The notes: generated from the sequence alone by a model not told the origin. A DNA stretch of 64,000 nucleotides from JBCBKU01 sp965267475 (GCA_965267475.1 OZ254079.1:1612001-1676000); one strand, 5' to 3'; shown: positions 1-9,071, numbered from the stretch's first letter. Numbers and translations are program-made.

Positions 1-413
1 ATATGATCAATGAAGAAGGTCTGGACGCTGTGTTTGAACGGCATCGCAGACTGGCCCAAGCCGTGTGGGCGGCATGCGAAGCCTGGGCCACCGATGGGCC
101 CTTGGAACTGAACGTTCCAGAACCCGACCACCGAAGCTGGGCCGTCACCACTTTGAATATCGGTGCCGAACACGGGGGCCGGCTTCGCGACTGGACCGAG
201 CATCAGGCCGGGGCGACCTTGGGCATCGGCCTGTCGCAATCGGATCCCAGCGGACCGGGTGGGCTTGGCACGTTCCGGATTGGCCATATGGGCCATTTGA
301 ATGTGCATATGGTGATGGGCACGCTGGGTGCGATCGAGGCCGGATTTCAGGCTCTCGGCATTCCGCACGGGGCAGGCGCACTGGACGCGGCCGCGGCGTC
401 TTTGGCTGGCTAG
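1..413 (+). CDS. PLP-dependent class V aminotransferase, 5'-truncated
   Basis: This is the C-terminal 136 residues of a fold-type I class V aminotransferase of the alanine/serine-glyoxylate group. The small-domain motif FRIGHMGHLNVHMVMG and the closing ALGIPHG segment are characteristic. The reading frame is open to the window edge, and the first visible Met is probably internal, so the PLP-binding lysine and large domain lie outside the window. The exact amino donor cannot be told from this part. Confidence 0.8.
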   Translation, partial: MINEEGLDAVFERHRRLAQAVWAACEAWATDGPLELNVPEPDHRSWAVTTLNIGAEHGGRLRDWTEHQAGATLGIGLSQSDPSGPGGLGTFRIGHMGHLNVHMVMGTLGAIEAGFQALGIPHGAGALDAAAASLAG

Positions 414-417
414 CTGG

Positions 418-573
418 CTAGCGGCGCTGTGTCAGCAGAACGGCGCTGCGAAACAGGGTTTCGATCAGCAAGACCGAAAGCAGGACCGCGGGCATGCCGC
501 CCACGGCCCAAAGCGCGGCGAGTATCCAGAAGACGAGGCCAGCGGCGAGGACATGTATCGGTGAGAGGGTCAT
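418..573 (-). CDS. Small single-pass membrane protein
   Basis: A 51-residue protein starting MTLSPIHVLAAG with one long hydrophobic segment (about residues 6-40) and a basic C-terminus (TQRR). A strong purine-rich ribosome site (GGAGGAGGA) lies 6-7 bases before this ATG, which rules out the longer upstream start, where that site would be read as a run of Glu codons. It lies just downstream of the HisC-like gene on the same strand and is probably co-transcribed. No family recognised. Confidence 0.6.
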   Translation of the reverse strand: MTLSPIHVLAAGLVFWILAALWAVGGMPAVLLSVLLIETLFRSAVLLTQRR

Positions 574-624
574 AGGGATTTCCTCCTCCTCTCCCGATGA
601 AACGCGATCTCGGTTAACAGGCAC

Positions 625-1743
625 TTAAGCGCCGATCTCTGCGCGCGCGGCTGCAATTGCATCCGGCAAGACGGCTGCCAGAACATCAAGGTCGCGCGCC
701 GTACCCGCACTGATGCGAATGGCACGGTCCTGCGGCGGAACGAACGGCATACGCACGAAAATATCACGTTCAATCAGCGCCTTAAGGATCGCGCGGGCAA
801 AGTCGCCATCTTTGCCGCAATCGATGGTCACGAAATTCGTGGCCGAGGGAAGGGGCGTCAGCCCATTGGCCCGGGCAATTGTCGCGATCCGCTCTCGGGC
901 GGCCGCCACGCGGGCCTGAACCTCTGCCAACCAGGCCTGATCGGCCAAAGCTGCCAATGCCCCGGCCTGAGCGATTCGGTTCACGCCGAAATGGTTGCGG
1001 ATCTTGTCGAAGGACCGGATCAGACCGGCCTCGCCGATCCCATAGCCGACACGCGCACCTGCCATCCCATAGGCCTTTGAAAATGTGCGGAACCGAATGA
1101 CACGCGGATCGTCGATATCAAAGGCCGGCGCCGTGCCGTCCGGTGCCAATTCGATATAGGCTTCATCCAATGCCAGAACCGTACCCTCTGGCACCGCCTC
1201 GATCACGGCCTGGATCAGGTCGGCTCCGTGCCAGGTCCCCATCGGGTTGTCGGGATTGGCCAGATAGACGAGTTTCGCTTTTGTTTCCAGTGCCTTGGCA
1301 ATCAGCGCCTCGGGATCTTCGAAATCGCCGGCATAAGGCACTTTGTGCAAAACGCCACCGAACCCCGCCGCATGGTAGTTGAAAGTCGGATAGGCCCCAT
1401 CCGACGTGACAACCGCGTCACCAGGCTCGACCAGCAGACGCACCAAATACCCCAAAAGGCCGTCAATCCCTTCGCCCACAACGATATTTTCCGCAGGCAT
1501 ACCGTGATGGGCCGACAAAGCCGCCTTCAGATCGAAGTTTTCGGGATCGCAATACTTCCAAGCGTCTCTTGCGGCATCGGCCATTGCCTGAATGGCGTCT
1601 GGCGACGGTCCAAAAACGCTTTCGTTCGCGCCAAGCCGCGCCTTGAACGCCTGACCCCGGGCCCGTTCCTGTGTCTCCGGTCCGACAAACGGCACCGTTG
1701 ACGGCAATCCGTCGATAAGGGTCGGGTATCTTGGACCGGCCAT
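625..1743 (-). CDS. HisC-like PLP-dependent aminotransferase
   Basis: Fold-type I aminotransferase of 372 residues, usual length for the HisC / aromatic aminotransferase group. Landmarks are the ANPDNPMG motif, the ALDEAYIE aspartate-tyrosine motif, and the Schiff-base lysine in FRTFSKAYGMAGARVGY (about residue 223). The substrate could be histidinol phosphate or an aromatic amino acid; no other his gene is nearby, so a symbol is withheld. The gene follows valS by three bases on the same strand and is likely co-transcribed. Confidence 0.85.
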   Translation of the reverse strand: MAGPRYPTLIDGLPSTVPFVGPETQERARGQAFKARLGANESVFGPSPDAIQAMADAARDAWKYCDPENFDLKAALSAHHGMPAENIVVGEGIDGLLGYLVRLLVEPGDAVVTSDGAYPTFNYHAAGFGGVLHKVPYAGDFEDPEALIAKALETKAKLVYLANPDNPMGTWHGADLIQAVIEAVPEGTVLALDEAYIELAPDGTAPAFDIDDPRVIRFRTFSKAYGMAGARVGYGIGEAGLIRSFDKIRNHFGVNRIAQAGALAALADQAWLAEVQARVAAARERIATIARANGLTPLPSATNFVTIDCGKDGDFARAILKALIERDIFVRMPFVPPQDRAIRISAGTARDLDVLAAVLPDAIAAARAEIGA

Positions 1744-1746
1744 AGC

Positions 1747-4700
1747 CTAGGCTGCCCCGGCAAGCTGCGACAATGCCGCTTCAAGCCGCGCGGCCTCGGC
1801 CTCTTTCTCGACCAGCAACTCCTGCGTCTCTTCGACCACTTCAGGCGGCGCGCTTTCGGCAAACTTTGGGTTGGACAAACGGCCTTTCAAACCGCCGATA
1901 TCCTTACCCAGCTTGCCCAGGGTCTTTTCAAGCCGGGCCTTTTCCGCATCAATATCAATGATATCTGCCAGGGGCAGGCAGAAGGTGCCGCCGGCAACTG
2001 CGATGGTGGCAGACCCCTTTGGCATCGCGTCCGCCTCGGTAATCGAGCCGATCCGCGCCAACCGTTCAATCAGCGCTGCGTTTTTGGCGTAGGCCGCCCG
2101 ACCGGCCTCATCCAGGTCCAGTTGCAAGACATCGACCTTCAGGCTGGCAGGCACGTTCATTTCGCCCCGGACCGAGCGGACCGCGTCGATCAACTGGATG
2201 ACCCAGCGCATCTCGGCCTCGGCTTCCGCATCGACGTAACGATCCGCGCCATACGTGGGCCAATCGGCATGAACCAGTGGCTTGGGTCGGGTCAGGGTGG
2301 TCTGCCAAAGCTCTTCCGTGATGAACGGCATGAACGGGTGCAAAAAGACCAGACACTGGTCGAGTACCCAGGACATGACCGTGCGGGTTTCGGCGATCAC
2401 CCGGTTGTCGCCACTGTCGAAGAGCGGCTTTGAGAATTCCAGATACCAGTCGCACACCTTGCCCCAGACAAAGCCGTAAAGCGCGTTGGCGGCGTCGTTG
2501 AACCGGAACTCGGTCAGGGCCTGGTCGACTTCTTCCCGGACGCGGGCCGTTTCGCCCACGATCCAGCGGTTCGCTGTTTCCTTGGCGTCCGTGACCGCGC
2601 GCAGTTCCGCAGGGCTTTCTGTCCAGTCATAAACCTTGTTCATCTCGGCAAAGCGGAAGGCGTTCCAAAGCTTGGTGCCGAAATTCCGATACCCCGCAAT
2701 GCGTTGCTCAGACAGCTTCAGGTCGCGGCCCATGGCGGCCATGGAGGTCAGCGTGAAACGAACTGCATCGGCGCCGTATTTCTCGATCAGGTCCAGGGGG
2801 TCGAGCACATTGCCGAGCGACTTCGACATCTTCTTGCCCTTCTCGTCGCGGACGAGCGCGTGGACATAGACGGTGTCGAAGGGCCGGTCGCCCACCATGG
2901 CGTATTGCATCATCATCATCCGGGCGACCCAGAAGAAAATGATGTCAAAACCGGTCACCAAGACGCTGGTGGGGAAGTATTTTTTCAACTCTTCGGTCTG
3001 TTCCGGCCAGCCAAGCGTGCCCACAGGCCAAAGCCCCGAAGAAAACCAGGTATCAAGGACGTCTGGATCGCGCCAAAGCGGGATCGTTGAATCGATGTCG
3101 AAATCCTTGCGCTGGGATGCTTCGGTGGCGATCACCAAGGGATCTGACCCGGTGGCATTGGCGTTCGCGCGGTCTGTCGCGCGGACAAACTGAATTCTGG
3201 CGGGATCATCGACTTTGTAATACGCGGCGGCCTTAACGCGTGCTGCCTCTTCGCTTGCCGCAGCGAACAAGGCCAACGCGCCGGGGCTATAGTCCAGAAC
3301 GTCCTTTCCATCGACCTGAGCCAATGCGGGTCCGTACCAGACCGGGATCCGGTGACCCCACCAGAGTTGGCGAGAGATGCACCAGGGCTCGATATTCTCA
3401 AGCCATTGGAAGTACACCTTTTTGTGCTGTTCCGGCAGGATCTCGGTCGTGCCGTCCTTCACCGCCTCCAGCGCTGGGCCGACGATTTGTTCGGCATCAA
3501 CGAACCACTGGTCGGTCAACATGGGTTCGATGATTACCTTCGAGCGGTCGCCATAGGGCGCCATGATCTTTTTGGCCTCGACCAAGGGGGCAGGGATGAC
3601 GTCGGCGTCTTTCTTGGGTTTGCCACCCAGACGCGGATCGTCTGAGGTCGTCATGACCGCCAGACCTTCCTTGGTGATCTGATCGACCACGCGTTTGCGC
3701 GCCTCAAACCGATCCAGCCCGCGCAGATCGTCAGGGACAAGGTTGATGGCGTCGCATTCGGCCTCACCCAGTGTCTTTTCGCCCTTGGCCACGGCCATCG
3801 CGATCTCGGCCTGGGAGGCGTAATCCCCGCCATCGGCCCGCATCGCGCCTTTCGTGTCCATCAGCCGGTACATCGGGATGTTGCCGCGCTTGGCCACCTG
3901 ATAGTCGTTGAAGTCATGGGCGCCCGTGATCTTCACGGCTCCAGAGCCGAAATCTGGATCGGGGTATTCGTCGGTGATGATCGGGATCAGGCGACGATGT
4001 GCCTTCGGTCCAACCGGGATTTCGCAGAGTTTGCCGACAATTGGCGCATAGCGTTCATCGGACGGATGGACGGCAACCGCGCCGTCGCCCAGCATCGTTT
4101 CGGGCCGGGTCGTGGCGATCGAGATATAATCCCGCTCTTCTTCAAGCGTGACGTTCCCGTCTTCATCCTTCTCGACATAGGTATAGGTGGCCCCATCGGC
4201 GAGCGGGTACTTGAAGTGCCACATATGCCCGTCGACCTCGATATTCTCGACCTCAAGATCGGAAATCGCGGTTTCAAAATGCGGGTCCCAGTTCACCAGC
4301 CGCTTGCCGCGATAGATGATGCCCTTCTCATAGAACTCGACGAAGGTCTTGATGACGGCGTCGTGGAAATCGGGTGAGTTTTCGTGCCCGTGGCGCGTGT
4401 CGCCCGGCGCGCCTGCCATGGTGAAGGCGTTCCGCGACCAGTCGCAGGACGCGCCCAGGCGGCGCAACTGATTGATGATCGTGCCGCCGGATTTCTCTTT
4501 CTGCTGCCAGACGAGATCGACGAATTCTTCGCGCGGCATATCAGTGCGGCGCCGGTTCGACTGGGCCAGTTCGCGTTCAACCACCATCTGGGTGGCGATG
4601 CCCGCATGGTCCTGACCGGGCTGCCACAGCGTGTCGAAACCCCGCATCCGGTGCCAGCGGACAAGGATGTCTTGCAGCGTGTTGTTGAACGCGTGTCCCA

Positions 4701-4857
4701 TGTGAAGAGAGCCCGTCACGTTAGGCGGCGGGATCATGATGCAAAACGTGTCTTCCCGGGAGGCATTTGCACCCGCCCGGAATGCCCCCGAACTTTCCCA
4801 GGATTTGTACAGCCGGGGTTCGGCTTCGGCTGCGTTAAAGGTCTTGTCCATCGCCAT
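1747..4857 (-). CDS. valS: Valyl-tRNA synthetase
   Basis: Class I aminoacyl-tRNA synthetase of 1036 residues that charges tRNA-Val with valine in the cytoplasm. The HIGH-type motif is HMGH at residues 52-55 within PPPNVTGSLHMGH. The KMSKS loop is intact at about residue 674 (KGKKMSKSLGNV). The editing (CP1) domain lies between them. The C-terminus ends in the coiled-coil arm typical of ValS (residues ~970-1036, rich in Leu/Glu/Lys). Two in-frame ATGs are close together (MAMDK); the first is used here. The 120 bases upstream hold no gene. Confidence 0.97.
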   Translation of the reverse strand: MAMDKTFNAAEAEPRLYKSWESSGAFRAGANASREDTFCIMIPPPNVTGSLHMGHAFNNTLQDILVRWHRMRGFDTLWQPGQDHAGIATQMVVERELAQSNRRRTDMPREEFVDLVWQQKEKSGGTIINQLRRLGASCDWSRNAFTMAGAPGDTRHGHENSPDFHDAVIKTFVEFYEKGIIYRGKRLVNWDPHFETAISDLEVENIEVDGHMWHFKYPLADGATYTYVEKDEDGNVTLEEERDYISIATTRPETMLGDGAVAVHPSDERYAPIVGKLCEIPVGPKAHRRLIPIITDEYPDPDFGSGAVKITGAHDFNDYQVAKRGNIPMYRLMDTKGAMRADGGDYASQAEIAMAVAKGEKTLGEAECDAINLVPDDLRGLDRFEARKRVVDQITKEGLAVMTTSDDPRLGGKPKKDADVIPAPLVEAKKIMAPYGDRSKVIIEPMLTDQWFVDAEQIVGPALEAVKDGTTEILPEQHKKVYFQWLENIEPWCISRQLWWGHRIPVWYGPALAQVDGKDVLDYSPGALALFAAASEEAARVKAAAYYKVDDPARIQFVRATDRANANATGSDPLVIATEASQRKDFDIDSTIPLWRDPDVLDTWFSSGLWPVGTLGWPEQTEELKKYFPTSVLVTGFDIIFFWVARMMMMQYAMVGDRPFDTVYVHALVRDEKGKKMSKSLGNVLDPLDLIEKYGADAVRFTLTSMAAMGRDLKLSEQRIAGYRNFGTKLWNAFRFAEMNKVYDWTESPAELRAVTDAKETANRWIVGETARVREEVDQALTEFRFNDAANALYGFVWGKVCDWYLEFSKPLFDSGDNRVIAETRTVMSWVLDQCLVFLHPFMPFITEELWQTTLTRPKPLVHADWPTYGADRYVDAEAEAEMRWVIQLIDAVRSVRGEMNVPASLKVDVLQLDLDEAGRAAYAKNAALIERLARIGSITEADAMPKGSATIAVAGGTFCLPLADIIDIDAEKARLEKTLGKLGKDIGGLKGRLSNPKFAESAPPEVVEETQELLVEKEAEAARLEAALSQLAGAA

Positions 4858-4980
4858 GGATCGTAATCCCCGCTCCGTCAGAGCGCCTGTCTAGCGAAGC
4901 GCATCGCCGAGGAAAAGCGGGCGTTTGGCAAAATCTTTCTGACGGCGCCGGGTTGGGGGTATTTCCGCGGTCCTGTGGGG

Positions 4981-5769
4981 TCAGTTGAACTGTTGAAAGA
5001 CCGCGGTTGCCAGCATGTTCAGACTGTCACGCCCCACATCGCCGACAATGGCGTAGGACAGATTCTCATCTTCCCAGTAAAAACTGCCTTCGTCGTCCGA
5101 CGCATTGAACGTAAACGACGCGAGCTGACCGGTGGCGGCCTGACTGGCGAAAAGCGTGATGCGGCGGCCTTCGGCGTTCTCATACATGAACTGGGCGGCG
5201 GGGCCTTCAGACACAGACAACAGTCGCCCACCCACAAGGGTAAAGCCCTGGCCGGTCAGATCCGGCGCGGTCAATTGCCGCCCAACCCGGTTCGACAACC
5301 AGCGGACCAGAGTTTCTTCCTCCGAGGCCTTCACCTCGACCGGGCGATGCGGATCAACTGAATAGACCCTGTGCGCAAGAACGGCTTCCTGCACAAGCGT
5401 CGCCATCTCGGTCGCCGAAGGGCCAACAGTCCCGCGCGCGAACCACCCAGTGCCAAGGCCCACGGCCAGCATGGCCAGGGCTGCCGCAATGGCGCTCCAG
5501 GACAGACCCGTCGGCGCGTGCGTTTCATTGGCAGGCCGGGGTGGGGCCGCAAGCGGTGGTTTTTCTTCGGGTTGAGGGGCCACAATCGGAGGATCCGCCC
5601 GTTCGGGGAAAAGCGTCCGGATGGCTGCGTTTTGTTCGGCCCAGTTCAGGACCTCTTCCGCCCGGTCGGGGTTTTCGGCCAGCCAGGCTTCCACCGCATC
5701 CATCTGTTCCGGGGGCAACTGCCCGTCCAAGAAGGCGTGCAGCATGTCGTCAGACACGGTCATCGTCAT
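4981..5769 (-). CDS. Transmembrane anti-sigma factor
   Basis: A 262-residue protein with a short helical N-terminal domain (MLHAFLDGQLPPEQMDAVEAW), a proline-rich linker, one membrane span near residues 90-110 (SAIAAALAMLAVGLGTGWF) and a periplasmic domain. This is the layout of RsiW/ChrR-like anti-sigma factors. The zinc-binding HxxxCxxC motif of ZAS-type anti-sigmas is not present. It overlaps the sigma gene upstream by four bases, implying translational coupling and a direct sigma partner. The inducing signal cannot be read from sequence. Confidence 0.8.
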   Translation of the reverse strand: MTMTVSDDMLHAFLDGQLPPEQMDAVEAWLAENPDRAEEVLNWAEQNAAIRTLFPERADPPIVAPQPEEKPPLAAPPRPANETHAPTGLSWSAIAAALAMLAVGLGTGWFARGTVGPSATEMATLVQEAVLAHRVYSVDPHRPVEVKASEEETLVRWLSNRVGRQLTAPDLTGQGFTLVGGRLLSVSEGPAAQFMYENAEGRRITLFASQAATGQLASFTFNASDDEGSFYWEDENLSYAIVGDVGRDSLNMLATAVFQQFN

Positions 5770-6266
5770 GTCACGGCCTCCTCTTTCGATTGCCCCAGGG
5801 CGACCCGCAGTGACGCGCGCGCCCGTCCCAGACGGGACATAAGCGTCCCAAGCGGTACATCCAGCGTCTCGGCCGCCTCACGATAACTGAGACCGCCCAG
5901 AACAACGAGCAAGAGCGTTTCACGCTGTTCTGATGGCAAATCGGACAAGGCTTTGGCCGTATCCGCCAGATCTAGCCGCCCCGCCAGCGTCTCGGCGGCC
6001 TGTGGTTCGGCCGTCAGATCCTCAATCGGCATGGCGGGGGGGCGGGCCCGTCCGCTGGCCAGATTGTTCCGGAACTGGTTCAGGAGAAGTTTCATGGCCC
6101 AGGATTTGACGCTGCCCGTGGGCTGCCAAAGGGCCTGCTTCCGCAACGCGCGTTCAACGCAATCCTGAACAAGATCGTCCGCCGCATCGCGATTGCGGGT
6201 AAGAGACAGGGCATACCGCCAGAGATCTGGCACACACTCACTTAACTGGTCCTGAAATTCACGCAT
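5766..6266 (-). CDS. ECF-type RNA polymerase sigma factor
   Basis: A 166-residue sigma-70 family protein with region 2 (RDAADDLVQDCVERAL) and region 4 (LPSEQRETLLLVVLGGLSYREAAETL, then GTLMSRLGRAR). The start is placed at MREFQDQL because the residues before it do not resemble a sigma domain. The anti-sigma factor overlaps its 3' end. It is the middle gene of a three-gene minus-strand operon headed by a lipoprotein, so autoregulation of the promoter upstream of that lipoprotein is likely (inference). Confidence 0.9.
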   Translation of the reverse strand: MREFQDQLSECVPDLWRYALSLTRNRDAADDLVQDCVERALRKQALWQPTGSVKSWAMKLLLNQFRNNLASGRARPPAMPIEDLTAEPQAAETLAGRLDLADTAKALSDLPSEQRETLLLVVLGGLSYREAAETLDVPLGTLMSRLGRARASLRVALGQSKEEAVT

Positions 6267-6334
6267 GCCCTGCCCGAAGCGCTTTCCCGACCAAGAGGGT
6301 TTGACCGGGATTTGCGCAACCTTAGGCGCGGGTC

Positions 6335-6727
6335 TTAGGGCCGCGCAAGATGCCATACGCCGCCAACCCCGTCGCCGGTCACATCGCCAGGCTGCGTATC
6401 GCCCGCCCAGGCGTAAAGAGGCTGTCCTTTATAGGCCCATTGCATCGACCCATCGTTGCGGGTGATCGGCGTCAAATTGCCGTCCTTCGTGGCGTTTGCC
6501 GGGGCCGCGAAAGGCGGCCATGCCGCGGCGCAGTCGCCATCGCAGTTCGATTTGCCGCCCGCGTCGTTGTCAAAGGTGTAAAGGCTCATGCCTTCAGGTG
6601 TGATCAGGATCTTGCCAGCGCTTGTGGTCGCGGCTTTGATCTTTGCGGCGTGGCCGTCGGCATAGGTTTCGCAGGCGGTCAATGTCAGTCCGGCGGCGAT
6701 CGCGGCGGTCAGAATAAGGGCTTTCAT
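6335..6727 (-). CDS. Lipoprotein with COG4315-type secreted repeats
   Basis: A 130-residue lipoprotein: signal sequence MKALILTAAIAAGLTLTAC with a lipobox ending at Cys19. Two copies follow of the short repeat family typified by GMSLYTFDNDAGGKSNCDGDCAAAWPPF and GQPLYAWAGDTQPGDVTGDGVGGVWH. Start chosen at the ATG preceded by GGAG. Members of this family often sit beside ECF sigma/anti-sigma pairs, as here (68 bases before the sigma gene), and may be the envelope-stress output or sensor. Biochemical role unknown. Confidence 0.8.
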   Translation of the reverse strand: MKALILTAAIAAGLTLTACETYADGHAAKIKAATTSAGKILITPEGMSLYTFDNDAGGKSNCDGDCAAAWPPFAAPANATKDGNLTPITRNDGSMQWAYKGQPLYAWAGDTQPGDVTGDGVGGVWHLARP

Positions 6728-6864
6728 CAGTAATGCTCCATCAGTGGTCGTTTGTGCTGCCTGGCCCGCGCTGGGCCATTGACAGAAACAACAGGGCGGG
6801 GCGTGCGAATAATCCCGACCCGGGCAAGAATTTCTCCGAATATCGCGTAACACATTCATTTTAA

Positions 6865-6892
6865 ACGGTAAAAATTTTCAATTTTTTGCCGT
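6865..6892. repeat. AT-rich imperfect inverted repeat in divergent promoter region
   Basis: ACGG...CCGT ends enclose near-complementary A/T runs (TAAAAATT / AATTTTTTG) between the divergently transcribed lipoprotein and DUF3592 genes. It could be an operator or a cruciform-prone promoter element. No further support. Confidence 0.35.
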
Positions 6893-6925
6893 TCTTCTGT
6901 CCAGCGCGGATGGTAAAACGCAAAG

Positions 6926-7684
6926 ATGAGCGTGATCCGCAAACATGATCGGGATCTTCCCAGGGGATGGTTCAACCTGTTTATCCGCATGGGCGGTTGG
7001 GTGTGCCTGATTGCGGGGCTGATTGTCGCGATCACATTTGGCATTACGCTTGCGACCGAACAAAGCGCAGCCCGGTTCGAAGCCGAAGGTCGGGTGACCT
7101 GGGCCGAGGTCACCGACAAGCGGGTTGAGATTTCGCATGACAGCGACGGGGACGAAACGCGCACCTATTATGTGACGTTTGAGTTTGAAACGCGGGGCGG
7201 CCAGTCGGTCCGCGTCGAACGTTCGGTTGCCAAGTCGTTTTTCAATGGAACGGGGCCGGGGGACGAGAAAGAGATCCGCTATCTTCCTGATGTACCCAAG
7301 CGGATCGAGTACTATGTCGGAGAAAAAGCGTACCGCACCCGTGTCGGCCTTTGGATCGGCGGGGTCGTGGGCGCAATTGGCCTCGGGATGCTTTGGTTTG
7401 CAGGGGGCCGCACGAACCGTGCCATCCTGGCCCGCCGCGACGGTGTGAAACAGGTGGCCGAAGTTCTGCGCGTCCGACGGCTTAAGGTCGAAGTGAACGA
7501 TGTGACCCAGGCGCGACTCGTTTGGCGCGGGCCCGACGGCAAGGAAGGCGAAAGCCTGATGCGCAACTATCCGGATCTGACCCAGTACAAACCCGGCGAC
7601 AAGATCACGGTCTTCCGCCGGGGCGACGATGTCTGGTGGGAAGGAGATGTCGGCCCCCGAAAGGCCGACATGCCACCAATCTAA
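6926..7684 (+). CDS. DUF3592 domain membrane protein
   Basis: A 252-residue protein with an N-terminal membrane span (residues ~22-44), a beta-rich extracytoplasmic domain (EGRVTWAEVTDKRVE ... TYYVTFEFETRGGQ), a second span near residue 142-160, and a soluble C-terminal domain repeating the same theme (KVEVNDVTQARLVWRGPDGKEG). This matches the DUF3592 architecture; function unknown. Its stop codon overlaps the MAPEG stop tail-to-tail by three or four bases. Confidence 0.75.
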   Translation: MSVIRKHDRDLPRGWFNLFIRMGGWVCLIAGLIVAITFGITLATEQSAARFEAEGRVTWAEVTDKRVEISHDSDGDETRTYYVTFEFETRGGQSVRVERSVAKSFFNGTGPGDEKEIRYLPDVPKRIEYYVGEKAYRTRVGLWIGGVVGAIGLGMLWFAGGRTNRAILARRDGVKQVAEVLRVRRLKVEVNDVTQARLVWRGPDGKEGESLMRNYPDLTQYKPGDKITVFRRGDDVWWEGDVGPRKADMPPI

Positions 7685-8067
7685 GTTAGCGTCAGCCACA
7701 ATATTGAAACCGCGAAGCCGCCCATCGCCGTGAATGTCATCAGCATCGAGATGGCGCGCGCCGGACCCCAGCCATGGGCCGTGATGATCCAATAGTGCAA
7801 GGCGCGGGCGGCAAGAAGCAGCCCGCCTCCTGCCCAGAGAAACGGCGCGGACAGACCCATAAGTTCTGCCAAGGCCATGGCGACAAGCGTGATCGGCACG
7901 GTTTCGGTAAAGTTCGCATGGGCGCGCTGCCGCCTCCGCAGTGTGATATCGCCCTCGTCATAGAAATGGATGTCGGTAACCGCCCGACGAAAGCCCACCC
8001 GCACCGTGATGATGATCTGGATCAGCGCAAACACCGCGACGAAGATCGGTGTGACGGTCAAGGTCAT
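7681..8067 (-). CDS. MAPEG family membrane protein
   Basis: A 128-residue, four-helix membrane protein. The motif RRRQRAHANFTETVPITLVAM and the closing ALHYWIITAHGWGPARA helices are typical of bacterial MAPEG proteins (glutathione-linked eicosanoid metabolism superfamily). Start placed at MTLTVTP, preceded by AGGGA. It follows the VOC gene by four bases and probably forms a two-gene operon controlled by the divergent HxlR repressor. Role in thiol-dependent detoxification is inference. Confidence 0.85.
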   Translation of the reverse strand: MTLTVTPIFVAVFALIQIIITVRVGFRRAVTDIHFYDEGDITLRRRQRAHANFTETVPITLVAMALAELMGLSAPFLWAGGGLLLAARALHYWIITAHGWGPARAISMLMTFTAMGGFAVSILWLTLT

Positions 8068-8071
8068 TTCC

Positions 8072-8407
8072 CTAGCCTCGCTTCCAAAGCGCAATCACAG
8101 ATCCGCCTGGATCGCGCACGAAAGTGGCCGTCCCTGCCGGACCCTTCATATCGGCAGCGATCACAGTCGCGCCATTGTCCGCCGCCTTCTCGGCAGCCGC
8201 TGGCAGATCCTCGACCTCGACATAGGGCACCCAGCCCGACACGTCCGGCATGGGGTCGACTGTACCTGCGAAAGGTCCATCGCCATTTGCCAGCATGGTC
8301 ATCGGGCCGATGTCATTGTCATCCCAGCCGAAAGTTTTGGTCAGAAAATCCGTTGTTCCGGCGCGGTCGGCACCGATGTTGTCGAACCAGACGAAGGGGG
8401 CGGTCAT
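8072..8407 (-). CDS. VOC (glyoxalase/bleomycin-resistance) family protein
   Basis: A 111-residue vicinal-oxygen-chelate protein with two beta-alpha-beta-beta-beta units. FVWFDNIGADRAGTTDFLTKTFGW opens the first, VPYVEVEDLPAAAEKAADNGATVI the second, and it ends FVRDPGGSVIALW. Substrate not predictable. Start at MTAPF is supported by an AAGGAAA site. It shares a 95-base divergent promoter with hxlR and is followed directly by a MAPEG gene. Confidence 0.85.
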   Translation of the reverse strand: MTAPFVWFDNIGADRAGTTDFLTKTFGWDDNDIGPMTMLANGDGPFAGTVDPMPDVSGWVPYVEVEDLPAAAEKAADNGATVIAADMKGPAGTATFVRDPGGSVIALWKRG

Positions 8408-8420
8408 TGCATTTCCTTTC

Positions 8421-8475
8421 ACTTGTGTTTTGCAAGTAAACGAAAGCTAGTCAGTTTTACTTTTGATTCGCAAGT
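8421..8475. promoter_or_regulatory. Paired HxlR-type operators
   Basis: Two 17-base copies of ACTTK-N7-CAAGT lie 38 bases centre to centre between the divergent VOC and hxlR genes. Site 1 is ACTTGTGTTTTGCAAGT at 8421-8437; site 2 is ACTTTTGATTCGCAAGT at 8459-8475. Each is an inverted repeat, the first perfect in its 5-base arms. They are the best candidates for HxlR binding sites controlling both directions. Confidence 0.6.
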
Positions 8476-8502
8476 GAAGTTCGAGATGTTATATGAAGGC
8501 TC

Positions 8503-8964
8503 ATGACAAAGCTCAACAAAGACGCCTGGGTCGGCTGCCCGACCCGTTATGCCGCCGGGATCCTTGGGGATCGCTGGACGCTTCTGATCCTGCGGGACGT
8601 GCTTTTGCACGGAAAGCGCCACTATGGGGCGATGCTGGACAGTGCCGAGGGGATTTCGACCAACATTCTGGCCGACCGCTTGTCTGGGCTTGAACGGGCA
8701 GGGATGCTGCGGCGCCACCCCGATCCGATCAAGAAAAGTCGCGGCCTGTACCTTCCAACGCAAAAAGCGCAGGATTTCCTGCCTGCGCTGCTTGCTATGA
8801 TGGTCTGGTCAACCCAGTACGACACAAAAACCGAAGCGCCGCCAAGCTTCGCAAAAGCATTTCAGGATGACCCGAAGGCCACAATTGCGTGGTACAGGGC
8901 CGAAGTTGCGAAGGCCGACGCAACGGCCCTTGCTGGCAAGGCGACAATGGCCCCAAACGCCTGA
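8503..8964 (+). CDS. HxlR family winged-helix transcriptional regulator
   Basis: A 153-residue regulator with the HxlR signature: N-terminal Cys (VGCPTRYAAGILGDRWTLLILRDVLLHGKRHYG), then the winged helix (GISTNILADRLSGLERAGMLRR). The single cysteine at residue 12 is where thiol- or electrophile-sensing family members carry their reactive Cys. Preceded by AAGG. Divergent from the VOC/MAPEG pair, which it presumably represses. Confidence 0.9.
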   Translation: MTKLNKDAWVGCPTRYAAGILGDRWTLLILRDVLLHGKRHYGAMLDSAEGISTNILADRLSGLERAGMLRRHPDPIKKSRGLYLPTQKAQDFLPALLAMMVWSTQYDTKTEAPPSFAKAFQDDPKATIAWYRAEVAKADATALAGKATMAPNA

Positions 8965-9071
8965 GATTGTTTGGTTTCTGCCCGTATGAGTGCCCTGACA
9001 CTGGACCCGGCAGGTCAGGATTTGTGACACTTTGGGACGGTACAGTCACAGATTTTTTGGGTGAAGGTGAC

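Noticed and set aside
9023..9050. TGTGAC / GTCACA inverted repeat followed by a T-run, a possible terminator of hxlR.
   Set aside because: The 16-base loop is large and the stem short; kept out as a feature for lack of strength.
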